Of a DNA stretch of 64,000 bases, positions 7,481 to 15,331 are shown piece after piece. The translations under genes were made by a program, and so were the position numbers. Position 1 is the stretch's first letter. The number at the start of each line of letters is the position of its first letter. Under the pieces are notes generated by a model, which had not been told where the DNA came from, did not search any database, and worked only from the letters and a program-made list of their open reading frames with translations. Source of the DNA: CAVQBP01 sp964448105 (lineage in GTDB: Bacteria; Bacteroidota; Ignavibacteria; Ignavibacteriales; Ignavibacteriaceae). The stretch is taken from NCBI GenBank assembly GCA_964448105.1, contig CAYUVK010000004.1, forward strand, positions 26,831 to 90,830. The letters are read 5' to 3'.

Positions 7481-7495
7481 TGGTTCTCTTTTTGA
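7481..7495 (+). promoter_or_regulatory. Weak candidate sigma-54 promoter
   Basis: TGGTTCTCTTTTTGA keeps the GG and a G-A dinucleotide at the correct spacing of 10, but lacks the CA of TGGCA and the final C of TTGC. It is 69 bases before the start codon at 7564 and downstream of the perfect activator-like dyad. It is the weakest of the four candidates and rests mainly on position. Confidence 0.28.
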
Positions 7496-7563
7496 TAAAT
7501 GGACGATTGTGTAATAGATGGGCGATTAACATCAATTTTAATATTTCAATCCGGGAGGATAAT

Positions 7564-7833
7564 ATGGATGAAACATGTAAAAAAGCTTTTATTATAATTT
7601 TCGGAATACCGGCTGTTTTATTTCTAATCGTTGGATGGATTTTATTAGGAGGAGAAAAAGTTAGTGGTGGATGGTTTAATGGATTTTTTGAGGATTTCAG
7701 CCTGATGTGGCTTCCAACAATTCTTTTCATAATAGTAGGTGGGATTATTGATAGATTTTTGTTTAACGGTTCACTGCTCAATTGCCGGGAAAAGAAAATC
7801 AATAAAAAATATATTAATGGTGATATGCTTTGA
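7564..7833 (+). CDS. Small two-helix membrane protein
   Basis: Starting at the ATG at 7564, which follows a strong GGGAGG ribosome site, the product is 89 residues. It has two hydrophobic segments (about residues 7-25 and 42-60) separated by a short GGEKVSGGW loop, and a basic C-terminal tail. I recognise no family. The longer start at 7480 would add a hydrophilic tail across the promoter region and lacks a ribosome site. Its dyad-containing upstream region is shared with the sigma-54 activator gene, so it may be one of the activator's targets (inference). Confidence 0.6.
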   Translation: MDETCKKAFIIIFGIPAVLFLIVGWILLGGEKVSGGWFNGFFEDFSLMWLPTILFIIVGGIIDRFLFNGSLLNCREKKINKKYINGDML

Positions 7834-7982
7834 CTTTCAGCGATTTGTTCTTTTGCAATGAAAAAATTCGGAAAGATTTTTATCCTAATTGAATGCATGC
7901 AGAAAAGAACAATTTCGAATCTCAAGTAAATCTCTTAATAATTCATTATTAAACTTTAATTAAAATAAAATAGGAGTAACAA

Positions 7983-8651
7983 ATGGAAACAAATGGACTT
8001 AAAACCGGGATCCCTTTAATTGGTGAAAAAATGCCGAGCATTAAAGTTCAAACAACTCACGGTAATAAAACTATACCGGATGATTACAAAGGTAAATGGT
8101 CAGTTTTATTTAGTCACCCCGGCGATTTTACTCCTGTATGTACAACGGAATTCGTTGCCTTTGCCAAAAGAAATGAAGAATTCAAAAAATTGAATACCGA
8201 ATTAATAGGACTTTCGATCGATCAGGTTTTCTCTCATATTAAATGGATTGAGTGGATAAACGAAAAGCTGCATGTACAAATACCCTTCCCTATTATTGCA
8301 GACGACATGGGCAATGTTGCCTTAAAACTTGGAATGATCCATCCCGGTAAAGGAACAAATACGGTACGTGCGGTTTTCATAATTGATCCGGAAGGATTTA
8401 TACGCTTGATGCTTTATTATCCTCAGGAAATTGGAAGACAGGTAAATGAAGTATTAAGAGCACTTAAAGCTTTACAGATTTCAGATAAAAATAAAGTTGT
8501 CATGCCGGAAAACTGGCCAAACAATGAATTAATTAAAGACAAAGTAATTATACCGCCGCCAAAAGATTTCTTCGAGGCAAAAAAAAGAATGAATCCGAGA
8601 GACGGGTATGATTGGTGGTTTACTTATAAAGAAGTTGAATTAAATAATTAA
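7983..8651 (+). CDS. 1-Cys peroxiredoxin (Prx6 type)
   Basis: The 222-residue protein reduces peroxides with a peroxidatic cysteine at residue 53 in the family motif HPGDFTPVCTTEF. The long C-terminal region (DKNKVVMPENWPNN, then GYDWWFTYKE) is typical of the Prx6/archaeal-type branch. C53 is the only cysteine in the protein, so the C-terminal resolving cysteines of the archaeal 2-Cys forms are absent and an external thiol must resolve the sulfenic acid. The thioredoxin/thioredoxin reductase pair at 24162-25464 could serve, but that is inference. A clear AGGAG site precedes the start. Confidence 0.93.
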   Translation: METNGLKTGIPLIGEKMPSIKVQTTHGNKTIPDDYKGKWSVLFSHPGDFTPVCTTEFVAFAKRNEEFKKLNTELIGLSIDQVFSHIKWIEWINEKLHVQIPFPIIADDMGNVALKLGMIHPGKGTNTVRAVFIIDPEGFIRLMLYYPQEIGRQVNEVLRALKALQISDKNKVVMPENWPNNELIKDKVIIPPPKDFFEAKKRMNPRDGYDWWFTYKEVELNN

Positions 8652-8746
8652 ATAATTAAATAAAATAAATTATCGTTTTGTGGTTACTATTGAAAAATAT
8701 TCAATTATAAGACTAACTCTGATTTCATAGGATCTTAAAAATAATT

Positions 8747-9607
8747 ATGAGTATTCAACCTGGATGCATCCCTTGTATTGTAAAACAAGCTTACAACTTT
8801 GCTAAGCTGATAGGAATTTCTGGTCCTGAAACTCAAAGACAAATTTTATATGAAACAATGAATAAACTGGAGGTAAATAAAAATATCAAAACTTCTCCCC
8901 ATTTCTCCATAACACTTCAATCTATAATTTGTAAATATGCTGATGTAAATAAAATCTATAGTGAAATAAAATCAAGAAATATCCAGGAAGCGATGAAATA
9001 CATAAATTATTTAACTCATATGATTGAAGCTTCCGATGATAAACTGGAAATAGCTGTAAGAGCTTCAATTGCAGGAAATACAATAGACCTTGCCGCAAAT
9101 CCAGATTTCAATATTGAAAAAGAAATTAATATTATCACTTCAAATAATATAAATTTGGATTTTTTCCCAAAGTTTAAGGAGGATCTCCATAAGGCAGAAA
9201 AGATTTTGTTCATAGGTGATAATTATGAGGAAGCACTATTTGATAAGCTTCTTATTAAGCAGCTGCTACCTAAAGAAATAGTATTTGCAGTCCGTTCTAA
9301 TGAAATCTTAAACGACATAACAATGGAAGATGCTAAAAGATTGGAAATCGACAAGCTCTGCAGAGTAATAGAAAGCGGAAATGTTATAGCCGGAATAGAC
9401 CTGGAGGAATGTTCTAATGTTTTTTTAGATTTATACAATTCATCCGATATGATAATAGCTAAAGGACAGGGCAATTATGAAACACTATTCAACTCAAAAC
9501 GTGATATCTACTTTATGTTTAAAGTAAAATGCGATGTTATTGCAGAGGTTTGCGGGTATCCAGTTGGTACAAGTGTATTGTATTATCATAATGGTTCAAA
9601 TAATTAA
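8747..9607 (+). CDS. DUF89 (ARMT1-like) metal-dependent phosphatase family protein
   Basis: The 286-residue protein is a short DUF89 member, with an N-terminal CxxC (GCIPCIVKQA), a metal-binding GDN motif (LFIGDNYEEALFDK) and the IAKGQGNYE signature near the C-terminus. DUF89 proteins are metal-dependent phosphatases that act on phosphometabolites, proposed to remove damaged or surplus ones. Its length matches archaeal and anaerobe forms. It lies two bases upstream of a methyltransferase gene, and the two are probably co-transcribed. The natural substrate cannot be read from the sequence. Confidence 0.85.
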   Translation: MSIQPGCIPCIVKQAYNFAKLIGISGPETQRQILYETMNKLEVNKNIKTSPHFSITLQSIICKYADVNKIYSEIKSRNIQEAMKYINYLTHMIEASDDKLEIAVRASIAGNTIDLAANPDFNIEKEINIITSNNINLDFFPKFKEDLHKAEKILFIGDNYEEALFDKLLIKQLLPKEIVFAVRSNEILNDITMEDAKRLEIDKLCRVIESGNVIAGIDLEECSNVFLDLYNSSDMIIAKGQGNYETLFNSKRDIYFMFKVKCDVIAEVCGYPVGTSVLYYHNGSNN

Positions 9608-9609
9608 TT

Positions 9610-10233
9610 ATGAAACAACAAGTAACATCACCTGATAACAAACCTGCATTATCCGCAGAAAGGTTCAGTAATCCCGAATTTGCAAGAAGGTATGCGGCTA
9701 AACATTCAAAGATGTCTATAAATTTTGCCAAAAAAATAGCAGAGAAACTGTTTAAAAGAAATTTTAAGCAGGGTAGAATTTTGGACTCAGGTTGCGGCCC
9801 CGGATTTACCCTTATGGAACTTGCCAAGAAATTTGCTTCCAGTGAATTCTATGGAATAGATTTATCCGATCCTTTGCTTGAAATTGCAAATGTTAAAAAT
9901 CAAAAAGAAAAATTGGACAATAGAGTAAAATTCCTTAAAGCGGATGTTCAGAATATTCCATTTCCGGATAATTATTTTGACTTTGTTATAAACATTAATA
10001 TGCTGCACCTGGTTGAAGAACCTGTAAAAATGCTTAATGAAATTGAAAGGATCCTGAAACCGGATGGATTCTTTTTTATAACAGACTTAAGGAATAGTAT
10101 TCTTGGTTTTCTGGAGAAAGAGATTAAATCCGTTTTTACTATCGAATTGGCAAAAGAAATTATTGCAAAATCGAATTTGTCAAAAGGTAAATTTTCATCG
10201 GATCTAATTTGGTGGCGTTATCAAAATATTTAA
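9610..10233 (+). CDS. Class I SAM-dependent methyltransferase
   Basis: The 207-residue protein has the methyltransferase-11/UbiE-like Rossmann fold: motif I LDSGCGPGFTLMELA at about residues 57-71, acidic GIDLSDPLLEIA, then DVQNIPFPDNYFDFV and NMLHLVEEP, and the late ERILKPDGFFFI strand. The acceptor is unknown. It starts two bases after the DUF89 stop codon, suggesting a coupled transcript. The C-terminal region is short, which leaves little room for an added substrate domain. Confidence 0.85.
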   Translation: MKQQVTSPDNKPALSAERFSNPEFARRYAAKHSKMSINFAKKIAEKLFKRNFKQGRILDSGCGPGFTLMELAKKFASSEFYGIDLSDPLLEIANVKNQKEKLDNRVKFLKADVQNIPFPDNYFDFVININMLHLVEEPVKMLNEIERILKPDGFFFITDLRNSILGFLEKEIKSVFTIELAKEIIAKSNLSKGKFSSDLIWWRYQNI

Positions 10234-10266
10234 TAAAAAATTAACTTGAAAATTTTAGGAGTTCAA

Positions 10267-10707
10267 ATGAAAAAATCAATAATTCTCTTTTGTCTGGTTT
10301 TTATTGCTGTATTATTGACAGACACTAACTTTGCTCAGCGAAGAATGCAAGAGAATCAGGGAATGGGTTACAACAGATTATACGATGCAAGTATTATTGA
10401 AACATTCAAAGGAACAGTTATAAATGTAACAACATTTAACCCTGACGGATATATTAGAAATGCAGTAAGGTTCAATCTTAAAACTAAAAATGATACAATC
10501 TCAGTTCATATTGGACCTTCATGGTATTTGAATTATAAGAAATTTAGCATTAAAGAAGGAGATAAAGTTATTGTTATGGGTTCTAATGTAGTTTATAATG
10601 ATAAACCGGCAGTAATTGCTTCGCAAATTAAAACAGCTAATACTAAAATTGAATTAAGGAACTCTCAAGGATTTCCTCTTTGGAGCCGGTGGAATAATAC
10701 TGAATAA
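10267..10707 (+). CDS. Exported OB-fold-like small protein
   Basis: Starting at the ATG at 10267 (after TAGGAG), the product is 146 residues with a clear signal peptide (MKKSIILFCLVFIAVLL, cleavage near FAQ). The mature part is a small beta-rich domain with FKGTVINVTTF, SVHIGPSWYLN and KEGDKVIVMGSNV, a pattern I associate with periplasmic OB-like proteins in multiheme-cytochrome-rich bacteria, often misnamed DNA-binding proteins. The upstream ATG at 10246 has no ribosome site. Function is unknown; the neighbouring octaheme cytochrome suggests a role in the cell envelope. Confidence 0.65.
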   Translation: MKKSIILFCLVFIAVLLTDTNFAQRRMQENQGMGYNRLYDASIIETFKGTVINVTTFNPDGYIRNAVRFNLKTKNDTISVHIGPSWYLNYKKFSIKEGDKVIVMGSNVVYNDKPAVIASQIKTANTKIELRNSQGFPLWSRWNNTE

Positions 10708-10737
10708 TTTTTTATTCCAATAGAAAAAATTCCAATT

Positions 10738-10765
10738 AAAGTGAAGATTCATTTTTATTCACTTT
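10738..10765 (+). terminator. Possible intrinsic terminator
   Basis: An 8-bp stem (AAAGTGAA with TTCACTTT) encloses a 12-base AT-rich loop just after the exported OB-like gene. The tail is TATATAA and not a clean T run, and the stem is A/T-rich, so this is a weak call. Confidence 0.35.
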
Positions 10766-10846
10766 TATATAATCGAAACATGAATATATCTGTACAAAAA
10801 ATATAACTGTCAATAATAACAAATAAATAAAACAGGGAGAGTTAAC

Positions 10847-11908
10847 ATGAGAACTTTTTCTTCTTTAGTGTTTACCTTAATAATATTCCTTGGTTATAAT
10901 ACTTCTTTGTTTTCACAGGAAGCAGAAAAACCTGAATGTTTTTTTAAATCTTCAAGCCTCCATTATACTGCAAAAGGAATGGAATACTGGTATGATAAAT
11001 CTCAAGGCGGACTTGAAACTATAACCGGAGTTCCATATAACGATCTTGGCTGCAAAAATTGTCACATAGAATCTTGCGACGTTTGTCATAAAGCCGAAAA
11101 GGACGGAAAATTTATATACTCAAATGAAGCTGCAAATAATCAGGATATGTGTTTAAAATGCCATGCCCGAGAAGCATCAATTATGAAAATTAATGAGAAA
11201 GCTAATACTCCTGATGTCCACTTTGCAGCAGGGATGAAATGCATGGACTGTCATACTGCCCGCGAAATGCATGGCGATGGCATCAAATATATATCAATGA
11301 AACAACAAGGAGCAATGGATGTAAATTGCGAAAAATGTCATGAGAATATTGACAAAACAGTTTCCCACACAATTCACGGAAACAAACTTGACTGCAAAGC
11401 ATGCCATGTTGAAAAGGTTGTAAGCTGTACGAACTGTCACTTCGAAACTATGGTTAAGGAAGGTAAAAGAGTTGCAATACCTGTTTCCAGCTGGGCATTT
11501 TTGATGAACTATAATAATAAAGTAACTTCAGCTAATATGCAGACGTTTGTCGCTCCCGGTAATAAGACATTTATGATTTTCGCACCACAATTCAGCCACT
11601 CGGTCTCAAAAAAAGGAAAGAAATGTGAAGATTGCCATAATACAGCTAATGATAAGGAAATCAAAAAAGGAACTATTAAACTCACGTGGCTTGACAGCAA
11701 TAAAGTAAAACAAATTTATGGAGTAATTCCGGTTGTCGATGGTGTTATATTCAACTCTGTGTTTCAAAATTTTGAAAATGGAACCTGGACTCCAATTATT
11801 GATCCCCAACCACCAAAAGTACAATATGTTGGTTTTGGAACTCCGCTTACTAAAGAACAATTAAACAAACTTTTAATTTCTCAGAAATCAAAAAACATTA
11901 AGAAGTAA
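10847..11908 (+). CDS. Octaheme c-type cytochrome, exported
   Basis: The 353-residue protein has a signal peptide (cleavage near FSQ at about 24) and eight CxxCH heme-binding motifs, starting at about residues 69, 77, 102, 132, 151, 173, 184 and 250. Seven hemes cluster in residues 69-190, followed by a longer region without hemes until the last. Closely spaced hemes suggest an electron wire in the periplasm. Its family is not one I can name (it is not NrfA, HAO or OTR by motif). The ferritin-like gene starts 24 bases downstream, and an AGGGAG site precedes its start. Confidence 0.9.
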   Translation: MRTFSSLVFTLIIFLGYNTSLFSQEAEKPECFFKSSSLHYTAKGMEYWYDKSQGGLETITGVPYNDLGCKNCHIESCDVCHKAEKDGKFIYSNEAANNQDMCLKCHAREASIMKINEKANTPDVHFAAGMKCMDCHTAREMHGDGIKYISMKQQGAMDVNCEKCHENIDKTVSHTIHGNKLDCKACHVEKVVSCTNCHFETMVKEGKRVAIPVSSWAFLMNYNNKVTSANMQTFVAPGNKTFMIFAPQFSHSVSKKGKKCEDCHNTANDKEIKKGTIKLTWLDSNKVKQIYGVIPVVDGVIFNSVFQNFENGTWTPIIDPQPPKVQYVGFGTPLTKEQLNKLLISQKSKNIKK

Positions 11909-11932
11909 AGCGCATAAAAAGGAGAAAGTATC

Positions 11933-12352
11933 ATGTCAAAAGAAGATTTAATAAATAGTTTAAATGAAGATTTAGCTGCAGAATTGGGTACGGTTATTCG
12001 ATATAATTACCAGGCTGGAAAATCCTACGGGATTTTAGGAACTGAATTAAGAGAAATGTTCAAAGATGAAATTAAGGATGAACTCGGTCATGCAAGATTC
12101 CTTACAGATGTAATTATAGATTTGGAAGGCGAACCAGTAACGATTCCAAAAGATTTTGATAAACCCAATGCATTAAGAAACATGCTGGAACTTGATTTAA
12201 AAATGGAAGAAGAAGATGTTAAAAATTATTTAAAGCATTCCAAAGAAGCTGAAGAGCTTGGACATATTGAATTAAAAATGAAATTGGAAGAGATGGCAGC
12301 AGATGAAGCAGGGCACGCCAGGGTACTGCGCCGGTTGTTAAAAGGAATATAA
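11933..12352 (+). CDS. Ferritin-like/rubrerythrin-type di-iron protein
   Basis: The 139-residue protein is a four-helix bundle with two carboxylate/histidine patterns, DEIKDELGHARFL and EEMAADEAGHARVL, each providing ExxH ligands, plus E14 and E17 on helix 1. These are the ligands of a di-iron site. There is no C-terminal rubredoxin domain, so it is closer to bacterioferritin-like or sulerythrin-like proteins. It probably handles peroxide or iron in an anaerobe. The Mrp-type ATPase gene begins two bases after its stop codon, which suggests iron-sulfur metabolism, though this is inferred. Confidence 0.85.
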   Translation: MSKEDLINSLNEDLAAELGTVIRYNYQAGKSYGILGTELREMFKDEIKDELGHARFLTDVIIDLEGEPVTIPKDFDKPNALRNMLELDLKMEEEDVKNYLKHSKEAEELGHIELKMKLEEMAADEAGHARVLRRLLKGI

Positions 12353-12353
12353 T

Positions 12354-13214
12354 ATGAACGAAAAAGAAAAAAACATATTGCTGAAAGAAGAAGAAAAAAG
12401 AATTGAACAAACGGTTATGAAAATCAAACATCGAATTGCTGTTTTTAGCGGAAAAGGCGGTGTGGGTAAAACTACAGTAAGTGTAAACCTTGCTTTCTGT
12501 TTTCAGATGGAAGGTTTCTCCACAGGAATATTGGATGCAGACATTACGGGTCCTAATGTTTCAAAAATGTTAGGAATAAAGGATGAATTAATAATATTAA
12601 ATGAATCAATTACTCCTTTTCAAAAGAACGATGTAAAGATGGTTTCTATTGCCGGATTTATTCAACCCGGGCAGCCGGTAATCTGGCGGGGACCTTTACG
12701 ATCAAAATTGATAAATCAATTTCTTGCTGATGTTGACTGGGGTGAGCTTGATTTTCTTATTGCGGATCTTCCACCAGGAACAGGCGATGAAATACTTACC
12801 ATATCTCAAAAGATGAAACCCGATTGTGCCGTGATTGTTACTACTCCCCAGGAGGTTTCTGTTATTGATGCAGAACGAGCTATAAACATGGCAAAAAAAT
12901 TAGATATCCCTTTCATTGGGGTAATTGAGAATATGTCTGGTTTCATATGCCCCTTATGTAAAAATAAAATTGATCTTTTTGATTCGGGGGGAGGTAAAAA
13001 ATTAGCCGATGAATATAGTGTTCAATTTCTTGGCTCAATCCCGATTGATATTAATGTACGAATTCTTAGCGATAAAGGAGAACCTATAGTTTGTGAAAAA
13101 CCGGATTTGGAAGTTTCACATTCTTTTAAATCAATTGTGAACAAAATAGAAGAACATTTTAAAGAACCTGTTGATATGCAGACAGTTAAAAATTTGCGAA
13201 GTGAATTAACATGA
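12354..13214 (+). CDS. Mrp/NBP35/ApbC-type P-loop ATPase (iron-sulfur carrier)
   Basis: The 286-residue protein has the deviant Walker A GKGGVGKTT at about residues 33-41, the PNVSKMLGI switch, DLPPGTGDE and the CxxC pair CPLC at about 202-205 that bridges a [4Fe-4S] cluster in the Mrp/ApbC family. Its family loads or transfers Fe-S clusters. It lies in a run of overlapping genes with a radical SAM protein, DUF5320, a NifX-like protein, arginine decarboxylase and a further radical SAM enzyme, so it probably serves cluster assembly for that set (inference). Confidence 0.92.
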   Translation: MNEKEKNILLKEEEKRIEQTVMKIKHRIAVFSGKGGVGKTTVSVNLAFCFQMEGFSTGILDADITGPNVSKMLGIKDELIILNESITPFQKNDVKMVSIAGFIQPGQPVIWRGPLRSKLINQFLADVDWGELDFLIADLPPGTGDEILTISQKMKPDCAVIVTTPQEVSVIDAERAINMAKKLDIPFIGVIENMSGFICPLCKNKIDLFDSGGGKKLADEYSVQFLGSIPIDINVRILSDKGEPIVCEKPDLEVSHSFKSIVNKIEEHFKEPVDMQTVKNLRSELT

Positions 13215-14149
13215 TTGTTTTTGGACCTATACCATCCCGCCGTCTGGGCAGAAGCCTGGGAATAAATAATATTCCTCCCAAAGTTTGCACTTATTCCTGT
13301 ATTTACTGCCAGCTGGGAAATACAGATTATTTATCTTTGAAACGGAGGGAATTCTTCTCACCTGAAAAAATATATGATGAGGTTTCTGAAAAGGTTTACC
13401 AATTACAAAAACATGGCGAAAAAATCGATTATATAACTTTTGTTCCGGACGGCGAACCAACCCTTGATATTAATCTTGGAAAAACAATTGAAAGATTAAA
13501 AAAATTAGGAATTAAAATAGCTGTAATATCTAACGCATCTTTGATTTGGATCAAAGAAGTTCAAAATGATTTAATGCAGGCGGATTGGGTTTCACTTAAA
13601 ATTGATTCCGCTCTTGAAAATACCTGGAAGAAAATTAATAGACCACACGGCATTCTAAGATTTAAAAAGATAATTCAGGGCATAGAAGAGTTTGCTGCTT
13701 CTTTTAAAGGCATATTGGCAACAGAGACAATGCTTATTAAAAATGTAAATGATAACCTTGAATCAATTATTAAAACTGCTGAACTAATTAAATATATAAA
13801 TCCCGAAAAAGCATACATACTCGTTCCCACAAGACCCCCGGCTGAAAACTGGGTAAAAATACCGGATGAGCATGAATTAAATGCAGCTTACCAGGTTTTT
13901 AGAACTTTAAATATTGATACCGAATTGTTGATTCAACATGAGGGAATTGAGTTTACTTACACTTCCAATGCTGAAAAAGAATTATTAAGCATTCTTGCAG
14001 TTCATCCAATGCGAAAAGATGCCGTTGAAGAGTTTATAAAAAAAGCTAATGCAAATAATAGTGTAATTTTTTCTCTAATTGAATCTGAATCAATTAAGGA
14101 AGTTCAATATAACAACAATATTTATTATTTAAAAAACTTAAGGAGATAA
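13211..14149 (+). CDS. Radical SAM protein (COG0731-like)
   Basis: The 312-residue protein has the CxxxCxxC radical SAM motif, CTYSCIYC, near residue 26, after the conserved opening GPIPSRRLGRSLGI. This opening is characteristic of a widespread anaerobe family annotated as wyosine-synthase-related but of unproven function. The region after about 240 (ELLSILAVHPMRKDAVEEF) looks like a winged helix. The start codon overlaps the Mrp gene by four bases (ATGA type), which indicates translational coupling. The product's chemistry is not determinable here. Confidence 0.88.
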   Translation: MIVFGPIPSRRLGRSLGINNIPPKVCTYSCIYCQLGNTDYLSLKRREFFSPEKIYDEVSEKVYQLQKHGEKIDYITFVPDGEPTLDINLGKTIERLKKLGIKIAVISNASLIWIKEVQNDLMQADWVSLKIDSALENTWKKINRPHGILRFKKIIQGIEEFAASFKGILATETMLIKNVNDNLESIIKTAELIKYINPEKAYILVPTRPPAENWVKIPDEHELNAAYQVFRTLNIDTELLIQHEGIEFTYTSNAEKELLSILAVHPMRKDAVEEFIKKANANNSVIFSLIESESIKEVQYNNNIYYLKNLRR

Positions 14150-14152
14150 ATT

Positions 14153-14377
14153 ATGCCGAACTTAGATGGAAAGGGACCGCAAGGTAAAGGTCCTTTATCC
14201 GGCAGAAGAAGAGGACACTGCCGGGATAATCAAACCGAAAAATCTGGAAACAAATCTATTGAAAATGAAGAAACTGGCTATGAATTTGGCTTCGGACGAA
14301 AATCCCGTGATAGCAATCGTGGTAGAGGTCGGCGTGGCAGAAACCAAGGATCGGGAAGAGGTTTCGGAAGAAAATAA
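14153..14377 (+). CDS. DUF5320 family small Gly/Arg-rich protein
   Basis: The 74-residue protein opens with MPNLDGKGPQGKGPLSGRRR, the consensus start of DUF5320 (MP-x-DG-x-GP-x-G-x-GP). The C-terminal half is Arg/Gly/Ser-rich (RGRGRRGRNQGSGRGFGRK), which could bind nucleic acid or be disordered. DUF5320 genes usually accompany NifX-like and Mrp ATPase genes in anaerobes, as here; function is unknown. It starts three bases after the radical SAM gene and has a good AAGGAG site. Confidence 0.8.
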   Translation: MPNLDGKGPQGKGPLSGRRRGHCRDNQTEKSGNKSIENEETGYEFGFGRKSRDSNRGRGRRGRNQGSGRGFGRK

Positions 14378-14394
14378 ATATCTGATTGATAACG

Positions 14395-14748
14395 ATGTTG
14401 GGTAAAACAAAATCCCGTCACGCGGGAAAAATCGCAGTACCATCAATGGGCAAAACTTTAGAGTCATTTGTAAGTAATAATTTAGGACGTTCCCCTTTTA
14501 TTATTATTTACGATGACGAAACCCAAAAGCACAACTTTTTCGAAAATATTGGATTCCGAATTCAGGATGGAGCGGGACTTAAAGCCGCAGAAATAATAAT
14601 ACAAAATAAAGCAGATGTATTATTAACAAAAGAAATCGGGCGCAAAGCATATTCCGTTTTAATGAAAGAACATATTGATATTAATGTTTTAAGTCTAAGC
14701 GGTACGGTAAAATCTGCCATAAAAAAATTTTTAAAGAAAAGGATATAA
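14395..14748 (+). CDS. NifX/NifB-type protein
   Basis: From the ATG at 14395 the product is 117 residues of NifX-like fold: KIAVPSMGKTLESFVSNNLG at the start, then DGAGLKAAEIIIQNKADVLL and a C-terminal helix. It has no metal-binding tail. A TTG at 14386 could be used instead; neither has a strong ribosome site. It is between DUF5320 and arginine decarboxylase, and ends two bases before the latter. This is one of six members of the family in the window, none next to nitrogenase genes. Confidence 0.78.
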   Translation: MLGKTKSRHAGKIAVPSMGKTLESFVSNNLGRSPFIIIYDDETQKHNFFENIGFRIQDGAGLKAAEIIIQNKADVLLTKEIGRKAYSVLMKEHIDINVLSLSGTVKSAIKKFLKKRI

Positions 14749-14750
14749 CA

Positions 14751-15296
14751 TTGTACGTACCTTCAAAAATATTTTTTACAAAGGGAGTTGGTAAACACAA
14801 AGATTACCTAAGTTCATTTGAAGCTTCACTAAGAAGTGCAGGGATTGAAAAATGTAATCTCGTTAATGTAAGTAGCATTTACCCTCCGAACTGCAAAAGA
14901 ATTTCTAGAGAAGAAGGATTAAAAGAAATCCAGCCGGGACAAATAACTTTTACAGTAATTGCAAGGAATTCTACTAACGAACCGAACCGATTGATAGCTG
15001 CTTCAATCGGTGCGGCAATTCCTTCGGATAAATCTAATTATGGTTATTTATCCGAATACCACCCGTTTGGTGTAAAAGAAAAACTTGCGGGTGATTACGC
15101 CGAGGATCTTGCTGCCCAAATGCTTGCAACAACGCTCGGCGTCGAATTTAATGCTGAAGCAGATTGGAACGAAAGAGAAGAAGTATTTAAAATGTCAGAT
15201 AAAATTGTAAGAACTTTCAATATAACTCAGACTGCCGAAGGTGATAGAACCGGTTTATGGACTACAGTTATTGCGGCTGCAATACTTTTACCGTAA
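14751..15296 (+). CDS. pdaD: Pyruvoyl-dependent arginine decarboxylase
   Basis: PdaD converts arginine to agmatine, the first step of polyamine synthesis in many archaea and some bacteria. The 181-residue protein has the self-cleavage motif LVNVSSIYPPNC, with cleavage expected between S41 and S42 so that S42 becomes the pyruvoyl group. Length and the later GYLSEYHPFG and EDLAAQMLA segments match. It starts with TTG after AAAAGG. The gene lies between NifX-like and radical SAM genes, which is an unusual setting for polyamine synthesis; it could also serve acid resistance or arginine catabolism. Confidence 0.93.
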   Translation: MYVPSKIFFTKGVGKHKDYLSSFEASLRSAGIEKCNLVNVSSIYPPNCKRISREEGLKEIQPGQITFTVIARNSTNEPNRLIAASIGAAIPSDKSNYGYLSEYHPFGVKEKLAGDYAEDLAAQMLATTLGVEFNAEADWNEREEVFKMSDKIVRTFNITQTAEGDRTGLWTTVIAAAILLP

Positions 15297-15331
15297 AATA
15301 ATAATTCGTTAACCTTCTCAAGGAGTGAAAA

